Source: JAFAXD01 sp051985675
GTDB lineage: Bacteria > Pseudomonadota > Alphaproteobacteria > Rhizobiales > Xanthobacteraceae
NCBI GenBank assembly: GCA_051985675.1
Contig: JBPYFJ010000139.1
Location: 132,656-196,655, forward strand
Length of the DNA: 64,000 nucleotides
Direction of reading: 5' to 3'
The notes under the pieces were generated by a model, which ran no database searches, was not told the DNA's origin, and worked only from the letters and a program-made list of their open reading frames with translations. Shown piece after piece: positions 16,050-24,880 of the stretch. Every line of letters starts with the position of its first letter. The stretch's first letter is position 1. Position numbers and translations under genes: made by a program.

Positions 16050-16415
16050 TTAACGCCCGAACGGACCCGCAAACACAAAGTAGGCGCCGACCGCGATGAA
16101 CACGAAACCAACTGCGTAGTTCCAGGTCAACGGTTCTCGCAAATACGCGACCGAGAATCCAGCAAAGACAACCAGAGTGATGACTTCCTGGATGGTCTTG
16201 AGCTGTGCGGTCGAATAGATGGCACTGCCGAACCGATTGGCCGGAACGGCGAGGCAATACTCGACAAATGCAATCAACCAACTCGCGACAATCACTCCAA
16301 AAAGCGGAACTTCCTTGAAGCGCTGGTGTCCGTACCACGCGGTGGTCATGAACATGTTGGAACCGATCAGCATGATGATCGGACGAAGCGGGAACCAGAT
16401 TGACGAAAGCGGCAT
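16050..16415 (-). CDS. DMT-superfamily small membrane protein (DUF486)
   Basis: A 121-residue inner-membrane protein with four hydrophobic segments. It is recognised as DUF486 from N-M-F-M-T-T-A-W-Y-G-H near the start, A-F-V-E-Y-C-L-A-V-P-A-N-R, the Q-L-K-T-I-Q-E-V-I-T motif and F-A-G-F-S-V-A-Y-L. The family belongs to the drug/metabolite transporter superfamily; no substrate is assigned. It is monocistronic and convergent with thiC. Confidence 0.9.
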   Translation of the reverse strand: MPLSSIWFPLRPIIMLIGSNMFMTTAWYGHQRFKEVPLFGVIVASWLIAFVEYCLAVPANRFGSAIYSTAQLKTIQEVITLVVFAGFSVAYLREPLTWNYAVGFVFIAVGAYFVFAGPFGR

Positions 16416-16549
16416 TCGGTATCATCCAGGTTCGAGTTGGCGATGGCTTATCGAGGCTTGCTATGGCATAGTTCCGGGCCTTCATATGGCCGCCACGAAC
16501 CGCTATGAAGTTCGATGGTACCAGTCATCTAAATTCGGGAGATAGGCTG

Positions 16550-17317
16550 ATGCGTCTTTTTGCAACGGCGCTGGCATCCTGCGCTCTAGCGTTCTTGTTC
16601 TTCGGCCCAGCGGCCGCGCAAGGTCAGCGGCCTCCGCCCCCCTCGCCGCCGAAGCCCTACAAGGCAGTCGCGGTGACGCCTGCGCAGCCATTCGCAGATC
16701 CAAGTTTTGAGGCATTCCGAAAAGAGCTCGCCGACATCGTCAAGCGCAAGGACCGCGCGGCGCTCGGCAAGCTTGTCGTATCGCAGGGTTACTTCTGGGA
16801 AACCGACGACGGTGACAAGGCCGATAAGAAGAAATCAAGCTTCGAGAACTTCGCGGCTTCGATCGACCTCAATGCCAAGGACGGTTCTGGCTGGGATACG
16901 CTCGAAGCCGCGTCCCAGGACCCGACGCTCGAGGAAATTCCCGAGCGCAAGGGTGTGATGTGCTCCCCCGCGGTGCCGGCATTTGATGAGAAGGCGTTCG
17001 AAGAACTCACCAAGGAGACTAGGACCGAGATTGACGAGTGGGGCTATCCGGCAACCGCTGGAGTGGAAGTGCATGCGGGCCCGCGACCGAACTCGCCGGT
17101 GATCGACAAGCTCGGGATGGATCTTGTGCGCGTCATGGACAGCGACGAGGCTCAGGGTAATCCCAACGGCCCGCCGCCGCCGATGAAAGTCGTGACCCCG
17201 TCCGGCAAGGTCGGCTATGTGCCGTCCGACGCAATCATGCCGATTGCGTTCGACCAGCTCTGCTACATGAAGGACGGGGGCAGCTGGAAGATCACGGGAT
17301 ACGCCGGCGGCGACTGA
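16550..17317 (+). CDS. Secreted hypothetical protein with SH3-like C-terminal region
   Basis: A 255-residue protein with a signal peptide (M-R-L-F-A-T-A-L, hydrophobic core, A-A-A-Q cleavage site) and a short Pro-rich linker. The N-terminal half is charged and helical. Residues ~175-240 look like a bacterial SH3 fold: V-E-V-H-A-G-P-R-P-N-S-P-V-I-D-K-L is typical of SH3 repeats in wall-binding proteins, with G-K-V-G-Y-V-P-S-D-A closing the domain. ATG 16550 has GGGAGA upstream and gives a proper signal peptide; a longer frame from 16505 does not. Periplasmic location is inferred; function is unknown. Confidence 0.75.
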   Translation: MRLFATALASCALAFLFFGPAAAQGQRPPPPSPPKPYKAVAVTPAQPFADPSFEAFRKELADIVKRKDRAALGKLVVSQGYFWETDDGDKADKKKSSFENFAASIDLNAKDGSGWDTLEAASQDPTLEEIPERKGVMCSPAVPAFDEKAFEELTKETRTEIDEWGYPATAGVEVHAGPRPNSPVIDKLGMDLVRVMDSDEAQGNPNGPPPPMKVVTPSGKVGYVPSDAIMPIAFDQLCYMKDGGSWKITGYAGGD

Positions 17318-17507
17318 CACGTGCAACGTCGGGCGTCAGCCTAGTACCAACGCCACGGAACCGCCTACCTTCCTAGCGGGGACGGTAGGCGACGGTCATC
17401 AAACCGTTGTGAATATCTCATCGTTCTGCAACGCGAATCGCCGATGAGGCCGCAGGCGGGATAGACGCTGCCCATGCAGCGCGCGGTCCCGACCTGCTGC
17501 GGAGCCG

Positions 17508-18272
17508 ATGTCGCGAACGGCGAGCGAACTCATTTGGGAGCCTCCGGCCCTCGGAGAGCTTGTGCGCTGGGCGTTGCCGGCGCAGCGTAACACTCTTGAC
17601 GCGTGGGTTGTGCGCGGGTTGGCGCTCTTGGCGCGCCAACAGGTGCTCACGGTCCACGGTCTCGACCACGTGCGTGCCGCGCATGACCCTTTCATCCTGG
17701 CCATCAATCATTCGACACGCACCGAGTCGCTGATGGTGCCTGCTTTGCTGATTCTCCATCGCGGCGGGCGGCTTATCCATTTCTTTGCCGATTGGAATTT
17801 TCGCCTGATCCCAGGGATTGGACTGATCTATCGGCGCGCCCAAACCATCACGGTCACGCGCAAGTCGGCCAGACCCGCGTTCCTCAACGCACTTAAGCCG
17901 TTCTACATGGCACCGCCCTGCGCGCTCGAGCGCGCGCGCCGCCAACTCGCAAACGGCCGCTCGGTCGGCATCTTTCCAGAAGGGACGGTGAACCGGAATC
18001 CCAGCCGGCTGCTGCTGGGCCATCGTGGCGCCGCTTACCTGTCGCTGACGACCGGCACGCCCGTGATTCCGGCTGGCATCCGATTTCCAGGAGCGCAAGG
18101 GCGCATCGACGATCACGCCCAAATGGAGGTTTCGATCGGCACACCGCTCGCTCCACCGCGCGTTCACGGACGTAGACCGTCGCGAGCTGAATTGCGCGGC
18201 TGGCACGCGGTCGTCATGAACGAGATCGGCCGCCTGTCGGGCAAGCTTTGGACTCGTGGGGGAGACGGGTGA
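17508..18272 (+). CDS. PlsC-family lysophospholipid acyltransferase-like protein
   Basis: A 254-residue glycerolipid acyltransferase homologue. Block I is N-H-S-T-R-T-E (residues ~68-74): the HX4D catalytic Asp is replaced by Glu. Block III is present as F-P-E-G-T (~156-160), and G-T-P-V-I-P-A-G-I represents block IV. It presumably transfers a fatty-acyl group to a lipid or related acceptor at the inner face of the membrane. Its stop overlaps the start of the next gene (TGATG at 18270-18274), an N-acyl-synthase-like gene, which suggests a two-step acyl-lipid pathway. Confidence 0.8.
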   Translation: MSRTASELIWEPPALGELVRWALPAQRNTLDAWVVRGLALLARQQVLTVHGLDHVRAAHDPFILAINHSTRTESLMVPALLILHRGGRLIHFFADWNFRLIPGIGLIYRRAQTITVTRKSARPAFLNALKPFYMAPPCALERARRQLANGRSVGIFPEGTVNRNPSRLLLGHRGAAYLSLTTGTPVIPAGIRFPGAQGRIDDHAQMEVSIGTPLAPPRVHGRRPSRAELRGWHAVVMNEIGRLSGKLWTRGGDG

Positions 18273-18928
18273 TGAGGGAAACGCAACACGTGCAGGCGTC
18301 GCGCGTGGTTGACGAGGCAGGTCGCCGCCAGGTCGTTGAGGTGTTGCGCGCAACCTATCAGCGCGAAAAACGCTGGGTTGCAGATCCAGACATGCACGCA
18401 CCACCCGCCGATCTCGATAGCGACGACATTGCGTGGTTCATCGCCCATATTCGTGGGCAACCGGCCGGCGTTCTGCGCGTCCACTACACTCCGCCGCTGG
18501 CAGAGTATGCGGCGTATGGATTCAAGCTCGTCGATCCGTCTGTGAACGTCGATGAGTTCATCCGGCGGCATCGGGTCGCGTAAATTGGACGCTTCGCGGT
18601 TTTGCCGCGTTATCGACGCCAGTTTCTCCTGGCTGCCGCACTGATGCGCGTCGCGACGGCCGAAACCGTCGCGCGCAGCTTCACGCATTTCGTCACCGAC
18701 GTGTTTGAGGATGACCCGCACAGCCCTTATGGCTTCCACACGCGTGTGATCGGTTTTCATCCGGTCGCCACCCACGACGTGGGCGAGTTGCAGAGCCGAA
18801 GCCGCCGCATCACCCTGGTGCTCGATCTGCGCGCCGCCTACAAACGGCTCAAAGCCAGCGGCAACTGGGTGTTTCGCTACCTGACCGGCGGATGGCCCGA
18901 CGCCCTGCATCGCCGGCTCGCGGTTTGA
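18272..18928 (+). pseudogene. GNAT/FeeM-like N-acyl synthase gene interrupted by an in-frame TAA
   Basis: Reading from ATG 18272, the protein runs to a TAA at 18581-18583 (103 codons), then continues in the same frame to 18928. The junction reads R-V-A-stop-I-G-R-F-A-V-L; in GNAT-type acyl synthases a Glu commonly precedes I-G-R-F, and a single G-to-T change (GAA to TAA) would explain the stop. The reconstructed ~218-residue protein resembles acyl-homoserine-lactone-synthase-like / FeeM-like N-acyl amino acid synthases; this assignment is from general pattern only. It is coupled to a PlsC-like acyltransferase. It may be a true pseudogene, a readthrough case or a base-call error. Confidence 0.65.
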
Positions 18929-18992
18929 ACGACACATCAATCGTTTCCACACCGCCCTTCCCTCGCCCGAGCGCCTCCCCCATATTCGGGCG

Positions 18993-21770
18993 ATGGCTAA
19001 AAACCCCGACACGCCAAAGAAGCCGCGCGATCCGGCGCGGCCAACGCGTTCCAAGGCGAACCGCGAGCAATTGCCCCCCATCGCGCCGGCCCTCGCGGAC
19101 CTGCTCAATCCCGCGATCAAGCGCGGCGAGGCTGGGGTCGGATCGCAGACCGGCCTGCAGCCGCCCCCCGACAATTCTAGAGATCGGCGCGCCGACGCGG
19201 CGGCAGCGCATCGCGCCCGTTCCTCGACCCCTCAGGGGTTTGGAGAAGTCCCGCAAACCGGTTACGTCGGAAAAACGCCGGGCGCGCTGCCGGTCATCTT
19301 TGACGCAGAACTCGCACGTGCATTCGGCATGCCAGGCGACCATCCCGACGGCGACGCGCCGGCGCCCGGCGATGCGACACGCCAAAAGGGCAAGAAAGGC
19401 CGCGCAGCTACGGAAACCGATGCACTCGGCGGCGTCGCCGCAACCGCGGACGCCCTCGAACAACTGTTGCGGCAAGGCCGGCGTGAATTCCTCCGCGAAG
19501 ACGGCACACCGCAGATCTGGACGCCGCACCGCCCGCCACGACCTGAGAAGACCGAGGGTGGCGTCCGCTTTGCTATCAAATCGGATTTCGAGCCCAAGGG
19601 GGATCAGCCGGCGGCGATCAGCGAACTGGTCGAGGGGGTCGAGCGCAGCGACCGCATGCAGGTGCTGCTCGGAGTAACCGGCTCGGGCAAGACCTTCACC
19701 ATGGCGAAGGTGATCGAGGAAACGCAACGCCCGGCACTGATTCTAGCCCCCAACAAAACGTTGGCCGCGCAGCTCTACGGCGAGTTCCGCTCATTCTTTC
19801 CTGACAACGCCGTCGAGTATTTCGTCTCCTATTACGACTATTACCAGCCGGAAGCCTACGTTCCGCGCACCGACACCTACATCGAGAAGGAAAGCTCGAT
19901 CAACGAGCAGATCGACCGCATGCGTCACGCAGCGACACGCGCGCTGCTCGAGCGCGACGACGTGATCATCGTCGCTTCGGTATCGTGCATTTACGGCATC
20001 GGATCGGTCGAAACCTACACGGCGATGACGTTCATGCTCAAGCGCGGCGAGCGCATCAATCAGCGCCAACTGATCGCCGATCTGGTCGCTCTGCAGTACA
20101 AGCGCATCGGCGGCGATTTCGCGCGCGGTACGTTTCGGGTGCGCGGCGATACCATCGACATTTTCCCGGCCCACTACGAGGATCGGGCGTGGCGGGTGCG
20201 CCTGTTTGGCGACGAGATCGAGGGCATCGACGAGTTCGACCCGCTCACGGGACAGAAAACCGATGAGCTGGCATTCGTGAAAGTCTACGCCAACTCCCAC
20301 TACGTGACGCCGCGTCCGACGCTGCTGCAGGCGATCGCGGGCATCAAGCTGGAGTTGCGTCAGCGCCTCGACGAGCTCAATCGCGCCGGCCGCCTGTTGG
20401 AGGCGCAGCGGCTCGAACAACGGACCCTGTTCGATCTCGAGATGATGGAAGCGACCGGAAGCTGCGCCGGCATTGAGAACTATTCGCGCTATCTCACGGG
20501 TAGAAAGCCGGGCGAGCCTCCCCCGACGCTGTTCGAATATGTGCCGGACAACGCGCTGGTGTTCGTTGACGAAAGCCATGTCACGATCCCACAACTTGGC
20601 GGCATGTATCGCGGTGACTTCCGCCGCAAGGCGACGCTCGCCGAATACGGCTTCCGCCTGCCCTCATGCATGGACAACCGGCCGCTGCGGTTCGAGGAAT
20701 GGGACCTCATGCGGCCGATGACGGTGTCCGTGTCGGCGACGCCGGCAGCCTGGGAGCTCGACCAATCGGGTGGCGTGTTCGTCGAGCAGGTGATTCGCCC
20801 GACCGGCTTGATCGATCCGCCGGTCGAAGTGCGACCGGCGCGGACCCAGGTCGACGATCTAGTTGGCGAAGTACGCCAAGTAGCAGCGGCGGGCTATCGG
20901 GCACTGGTCACCGTGCTGACCAAGCGTATGGCCGAGGACCTCACCGAATATCTGCACGAGCAGGGTCTGCGCGTGCGCTACATGCATTCCGACATCGATA
21001 CGCTCGAACGCATTGAAATCATCCGCGACCTGCGGCTCGGTGCATTCGACGTGCTCGTTGGTATCAACCTGCTGCGCGAAGGTCTCGACATTCCGGAGTG
21101 CGCGCTGGTGGCGATTTTGGACGCTGACAAGGAAGGCTTCCTGCGCAGCGAGACGAGCCTCATTCAAACCATCGGCCGTGCCGCGCGTAACGTTGACGGC
21201 AAGGTGATCCTTTATGCCGATCAGGTGACCGGTTCGATGGGGCGCGCCATGGCGGAGACCAATCGCCGGCGCGACAAGCAGGAGGAATTCAATCAGGCGA
21301 ACGGCATTACACCCGAGAGCGTGCGCAAAGGCATCGCTGACATCCTGGACAGCGTCTATGAGCGCGACCACGTCCTGGTCGCAACCGGCGACGGACGCGG
21401 CGGCGAGTTCGAGGAGACGGCAACCATCGGCCATAATTTCGAGGCGGTGATCAGCGACCTCGAAACGCGCATGCGCGAAGCAGCGGCCGATTTAAACTTC
21501 GAAGAAGCCGCACGGCTGCGCGACGAGATCAAGCGGCTGCGCGCCACCGAACTCGCCGTGCTTGATGACCCGACTGCCAAGCTGCCGGGAGTTTCGCCGT
21601 TGCGGGGAGGATTGCCCGCTCGACACCGCGGCGCGAAGGCCGAGCAGGGGCCTCGCAAACCCAGCCTCGACGAAATGGGTCCGGGGACGGAGTCGGCCCC
21701 GTATCGCGGCCCACGCTCCAGTCTCGGCCGTCCCGGCATGCGGGGAGGATTTCGGCGCAAGGGGCGCTAA
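18993..21770 (+). CDS. uvrB: Excinuclease ABC subunit B
   Basis: Damage-verifying helicase-like subunit of nucleotide excision repair, 925 residues. Residues 1 to ~190 are an extra, low-complexity, charged extension not found in E. coli UvrB (about 670 residues) but familiar in rhizobial homologues. The core starts at F-A-I-K-S-D-F-E-P-K-G-D-Q-P. Walker A is G-V-T-G-S-G-K-T (~227-234), the beta-hairpin region Y-Y-D-Y-Y-Q-P-E-A-Y (~279-288), Walker B-type D-E-S-H (~525), and the UVR motif for UvrC contact lies at L-N-F-E-E-A-A-R-L-R-D-E (~830). No SOS box was identified upstream. Confidence 0.97.
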   Translation: MAKNPDTPKKPRDPARPTRSKANREQLPPIAPALADLLNPAIKRGEAGVGSQTGLQPPPDNSRDRRADAAAAHRARSSTPQGFGEVPQTGYVGKTPGALPVIFDAELARAFGMPGDHPDGDAPAPGDATRQKGKKGRAATETDALGGVAATADALEQLLRQGRREFLREDGTPQIWTPHRPPRPEKTEGGVRFAIKSDFEPKGDQPAAISELVEGVERSDRMQVLLGVTGSGKTFTMAKVIEETQRPALILAPNKTLAAQLYGEFRSFFPDNAVEYFVSYYDYYQPEAYVPRTDTYIEKESSINEQIDRMRHAATRALLERDDVIIVASVSCIYGIGSVETYTAMTFMLKRGERINQRQLIADLVALQYKRIGGDFARGTFRVRGDTIDIFPAHYEDRAWRVRLFGDEIEGIDEFDPLTGQKTDELAFVKVYANSHYVTPRPTLLQAIAGIKLELRQRLDELNRAGRLLEAQRLEQRTLFDLEMMEATGSCAGIENYSRYLTGRKPGEPPPTLFEYVPDNALVFVDESHVTIPQLGGMYRGDFRRKATLAEYGFRLPSCMDNRPLRFEEWDLMRPMTVSVSATPAAWELDQSGGVFVEQVIRPTGLIDPPVEVRPARTQVDDLVGEVRQVAAAGYRALVTVLTKRMAEDLTEYLHEQGLRVRYMHSDIDTLERIEIIRDLRLGAFDVLVGINLLREGLDIPECALVAILDADKEGFLRSETSLIQTIGRAARNVDGKVILYADQVTGSMGRAMAETNRRRDKQEEFNQANGITPESVRKGIADILDSVYERDHVLVATGDGRGGEFEETATIGHNFEAVISDLETRMREAAADLNFEEAARLRDEIKRLRATELAVLDDPTAKLPGVSPLRGGLPARHRGAKAEQGPRKPSLDEMGPGTESAPYRGPRSSLGRPGMRGGFRRKGR

Positions 21771-22000
21771 AGCGGCCCAGATTCCGGGCGGCGACGCCGT
21801 CGACAAACCCTGGCAAAAGAAGCCCCCGGTGCATTTTGCCGAAAATGATGTTAACTTTCTGAAGTTACGCCAGATTTTTGACCCGATTTGGGAACATTCT
21901 GTGCGCGGAAGGCTAGACGCGTCCCGCGGATTCCCGTAGACCGCGTTTGACTAGGTCAACGCATCCTCGAGCCAATTGCGTAACCGTGACGTTGGAAACC

Positions 22001-22486
22001 ATGCGTAGGGACATCACCGCTACTTGCCGCTGGGTTCTGATCGCGGGCGCCGCCACGATGCTGTCGGCCTGCTATCAGACCACCGGCGACCTTGCCTCGC
22101 CGCTGTCGACCGCTTCGATCGATACGCCGGGCTCTGCGCCGCGGTACGCGCCGCAGGCCGGCCGCGCGACACGGGCGCCGACCATTCCGGATTCGGGGCC
22201 GCCGCCCGAGTACCTTACGCTCGAGAAGGCCAAGAACGAATGCTGGATGCAGGCTGAGACCGACAAGAAGGCGCCGAAAGCGGTCGAGGCACGCGGCAAA
22301 TGGGTCGAAAAGTGCGCGGCCGCCAAGATGCGGGACCAGGCGACGCAGTGGGCGAGCCCGAATCCACAACCCTCAAGCCCGGCGCCGCAGGCGGCGAGCT
22401 TCCCGGCGCTCCCGTCTTTCCTCTCGCAACCCACGCCCGCAGCACCGGCCGCCGCAGGGCCGGACGTCACGCGAAACGGCCTGTAG
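22001..22486 (+). CDS. Hypothetical lipoprotein
   Basis: A 161-residue putative lipoprotein. The N-terminus has basic residues, a hydrophobic stretch and the lipobox L-S-A-C (Cys ~24). A Pro/Ser-rich linker follows, then a small conserved-looking block L-E-K-A-K-N-E-C-W-M-Q-A-E-T-D-K-K-A-P (~70-88) with K-W-V-E-K-C-A-A-A-K-M, and a Pro/Ala-rich tail. The C...C pair may form a disulfide. The next gene repeats the same layout, so the two are paralogues. ATG 22001 is preferred over an upstream start at 21947 because only it puts the lipobox in the right place. Function unknown. Confidence 0.75.
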   Translation: MRRDITATCRWVLIAGAATMLSACYQTTGDLASPLSTASIDTPGSAPRYAPQAGRATRAPTIPDSGPPPEYLTLEKAKNECWMQAETDKKAPKAVEARGKWVEKCAAAKMRDQATQWASPNPQPSSPAPQAASFPALPSFLSQPTPAAPAAAGPDVTRNGL

Positions 22487-22526
22487 AGTCCGTCCACTCG
22501 CGGCATCAACGGAGCTGGCCGCAACC

Positions 22527-22858
22527 ATGATGGTGCGCGTGCAAGCAGCGGCGTGGCGCCGCGTCGCATTTATCGCCATCAGCTCGCTCGGACTTGCTGG
22601 ATGCTTCGAGGCGAGCGGCACTGGGCAACCTGCGCCGCCCCCCGCAACCATGGGCCCGCCGGTCGGCGGTCCGAACGCTGCCGAAGTCGTATCTCCACAA
22701 TCTGCCAGCGCCCAAGCGTCGGGACCGATGACGACAATGAAAGCGCGCGAGATCTGTTGTGGATGAGCGTCGAGAACGACAAGAAGGCGCCAAGCGATCT
22801 AGACAAGCGCGCCAAGCTCGTTGATCAGTGTGTGAGCGCGAAAATGAACGGGCGGTGA
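22527..22858 (+). pseudogene. Paralogous lipoprotein gene with a frameshift
   Basis: Starts M-M-V-R-V-Q-A-A-A-W-R-R, with a lipobox L-A-G-C and a Pro-rich linker. The frame reaches M-K-A-R-E-I-C-C-G-stop at 22766. The expected continuation, W-M-S-V-E-N-D-K-K-A-P-S-D-L-D-K-R-A-K and L-V-D-Q-C-V-S-A-K-M, lies in the next frame to 22858 and matches the upstream paralogue (E-C-W-M-Q-A-E-T-D-K-K-A-P). An extra 2 bases in TGTTGTGG near 22752-22759, or loss of one base, would explain it. It may be a pseudogene or a sequence error. Confidence 0.65.
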
Positions 22859-23044
22859 CGTAGCTTGGCCGCCCGCACGCCGACGATCCTAATGACCGGC
22901 ACCCGCGATCCGTTCCTGAGCAACACAATTCGAACCCATCGCCAGCTGCGCAACACCGGGATCGAGGCCGAGGGGCTGGCATTAACCAGTTGTCGTGGCG
23001 TAGATTTCGTCGGCCCGCGTTCGGGATTAGCTAGGATGCGAACC

Positions 23045-23827
23045 ATGGCTCGTTTCGTGCTTCCGCTCATCGCCGCGCTGCTTGGCTGTGCACTCGCTGC
23101 GAGCGCACGCGCACAGGCCGTGCAGGATCGCTTCCCGGGCGCCGATGAAATGAAACCTGGACCGCCCCCGGTCTCGGACCAGCCCCCGTCCAACGCTGCG
23201 AAGCCTGCGCGTCCGGCGAAAACCACAGCCAAGCCGGCAGCGGCGCCAAGCGATCCCGCCAAGCCCGCACGCTCTGCCGCTACCGGACCGATAGGCCAGT
23301 CCGTCGCGTGCAATGGCAGCTTCGGAAAGGACTCGAGTCATGAAAAGCTGGCAACAGCATTTGGCGCGAAGAACGTCGCCTGGGACGACGTGGACGGACC
23401 TGGAGGTGTCAAGCTGAAGGCGAGCGTGCTGTTCCCGAACGACCCCAAGCGCCGGCTCGAGGTGGTATGGACGCGGCCCGAAACGCGCACCGACGTGCGG
23501 GTCATCGCGATCAACGGCCAATCCGCCTGGACCGCGCCTAAGGGTCTCAAGCTCGGAATGACACTTGCGGCGGTGGAAAAACTCAACGGCAAGCCGTTTC
23601 GGCTGACCGGCTTCGAGAAGGACACCGGCGGAACCGTGCAGAGTTGGGACGCTGGCACGTTGGCGGAACTCCCAGGCGGCTGCAAGGTAGCGTTGCGCTT
23701 CGAGCCGGACCCGAAGATATCCCCCGAGGTTCGCAATGACGTCGCAGTGTCGAGGGAGTTCGAATCGAACGACACCGCGATGAAGAAGGCGGTACCCAAG
23801 GTGGTCGAGATCCTGATCGGATATTAG
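23045..23827 (+). CDS. Secreted hypothetical protein
   Basis: A 260-residue exported protein: signal peptide M-A-R-F-V-L-P-L-I-A-A-L-L with cleavage near A-S-A-R-A-Q, then a Pro/Ala/Lys-rich linker (~35-85), and a globular domain of about 170 residues beginning C-N-G-S-F-G-K-D-S-S-H-E-K-L. The motif G-L-K-L-G-M-T-L-A-A-V-E-K-L-N-G-K-P-F resembles the repeat unit of small periplasmic domains that pair beta strands with a short helix. I do not recognise the family. ATG 23045 is used because AGG lies 7-10 bases before it; in-frame ATG 23036 is also possible. Confidence 0.75.
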   Translation: MARFVLPLIAALLGCALAASARAQAVQDRFPGADEMKPGPPPVSDQPPSNAAKPARPAKTTAKPAAAPSDPAKPARSAATGPIGQSVACNGSFGKDSSHEKLATAFGAKNVAWDDVDGPGGVKLKASVLFPNDPKRRLEVVWTRPETRTDVRVIAINGQSAWTAPKGLKLGMTLAAVEKLNGKPFRLTGFEKDTGGTVQSWDAGTLAELPGGCKVALRFEPDPKISPEVRNDVAVSREFESNDTAMKKAVPKVVEILIGY

Positions 23828-23890
23828 ATCGGATTAATCGCCTTTGCGTGTTGCCGTCAGTCGCGGGCATTGACCCTTACACACGAGCTA

Positions 23891-24880
23891 CTACCCCTGC
23901 GGCTCGATCTTGGCGATCCGCACGTACTCGGCCCAGTTCTTGATATCCTCAAGCAACCGCGCTTGCGCATCCCGTGGGGTCGCGATCCATGGATCGCTCC
24001 CGTAGGTGTTGTGGAACTTCTTGGTCTCCGGCAACGCCTGTACCTGATTGAATAAAGTGTTGAGCGTGTCGACGGTTATGCGCGGGGTCGCAGCCGGCAC
24101 AAACACGCCCCACCAGCCGAGCAAATCCATCGGCACGCCCTGTTCCGCAAAGGTTGGCAGATCCGGAAAACCTTCCATGCGACGGCCAGCGCTGATCGCG
24201 AGGATGCGCAAACGGCCTTCGCGCTGCTGTGCGAGCGCATAAACCGGATCGAGCACCGCATAGTCGACGGCACCGCTCTGCACGTCATTGGCACTGTCGA
24301 AGCCGGTTTTGTAGCTGACCTGGACGGCGGCGACACCCGTGGCTTGCTTGTAGAGCTCACCCACTGCCTGCGCGACCGGATTTGACGACGCGTAGGTTGC
24401 CTTGTCGCCTTTGGGTTTGAGATAAGCCGTCAGCTCGCCGAGCGACCGCCAGGGCGCATTCGCGCGCACCGCCAGCATGGTGGCAAGGCGGTTGATAGCG
24501 GCCACCGCCTGAAGCTCCTTGGCGACATCGACCGGCGGTTTCTTGAACAGGTACATGTTGGCAGCGAGCACACCGCCGCCTGTGAGATACAGCGTGTGGC
24601 CGTCGGGCTTTGCGCGGGCCTCGTATTCGGTCGCGATGTTGCCCGCCGCGCCAACTTTGTTGTCAACGATGACTGTGCGCCCGAGTATTGAACGGAGCTT
24701 TTCGGCGTAGTAGCGCACGATGATGTCCGCACCGCTACCGGCTGGATAGCCGCAGATCAGGTGGACGTCCTGGCTTGGATAGGTTTGGGCGGACGCCGAG
24801 AGCAACGAGAACGGGGAGGCCAGCGTAAGCCCGACGACGAGCCAGGCGACACGACGTGCTCCCGACATGACACGCCTCAT
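23891..24880 (-). CDS. TctC/Bug-type binding protein, copy 11 (last in the array)
   Basis: 329 residues. Signal peptide ends S-A-S-A-Q; the mature part starts T-Y-P-S-Q-D-V-H-L-I-C-G-Y. The first ligand loop is P-A-G-S-G-A-D and the residues before the conserved D-P-V are A-V-L. It keeps K-P-P-V-D-V-A-K and the C-terminal I-E-P-Q-G. It differs from its neighbours by M-L-A-V-R-A-N-A-P-W and by F-H-N-T-Y-G-S-D-P-W near the end. The start overlaps the stop of copy 10 by 4 bases (ATGA, 24877-24880), the only overlapping pair in the array, so translation should be coupled. The array ends here; the 63 bases beyond hold no clear terminator. Confidence 0.9.
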   Translation of the reverse strand: MRRVMSGARRVAWLVVGLTLASPFSLLSASAQTYPSQDVHLICGYPAGSGADIIVRYYAEKLRSILGRTVIVDNKVGAAGNIATEYEARAKPDGHTLYLTGGGVLAANMYLFKKPPVDVAKELQAVAAINRLATMLAVRANAPWRSLGELTAYLKPKGDKATYASSNPVAQAVGELYKQATGVAAVQVSYKTGFDSANDVQSGAVDYAVLDPVYALAQQREGRLRILAISAGRRMEGFPDLPTFAEQGVPMDLLGWWGVFVPAATPRITVDTLNTLFNQVQALPETKKFHNTYGSDPWIATPRDAQARLLEDIKNWAEYVRIAKIEPQG

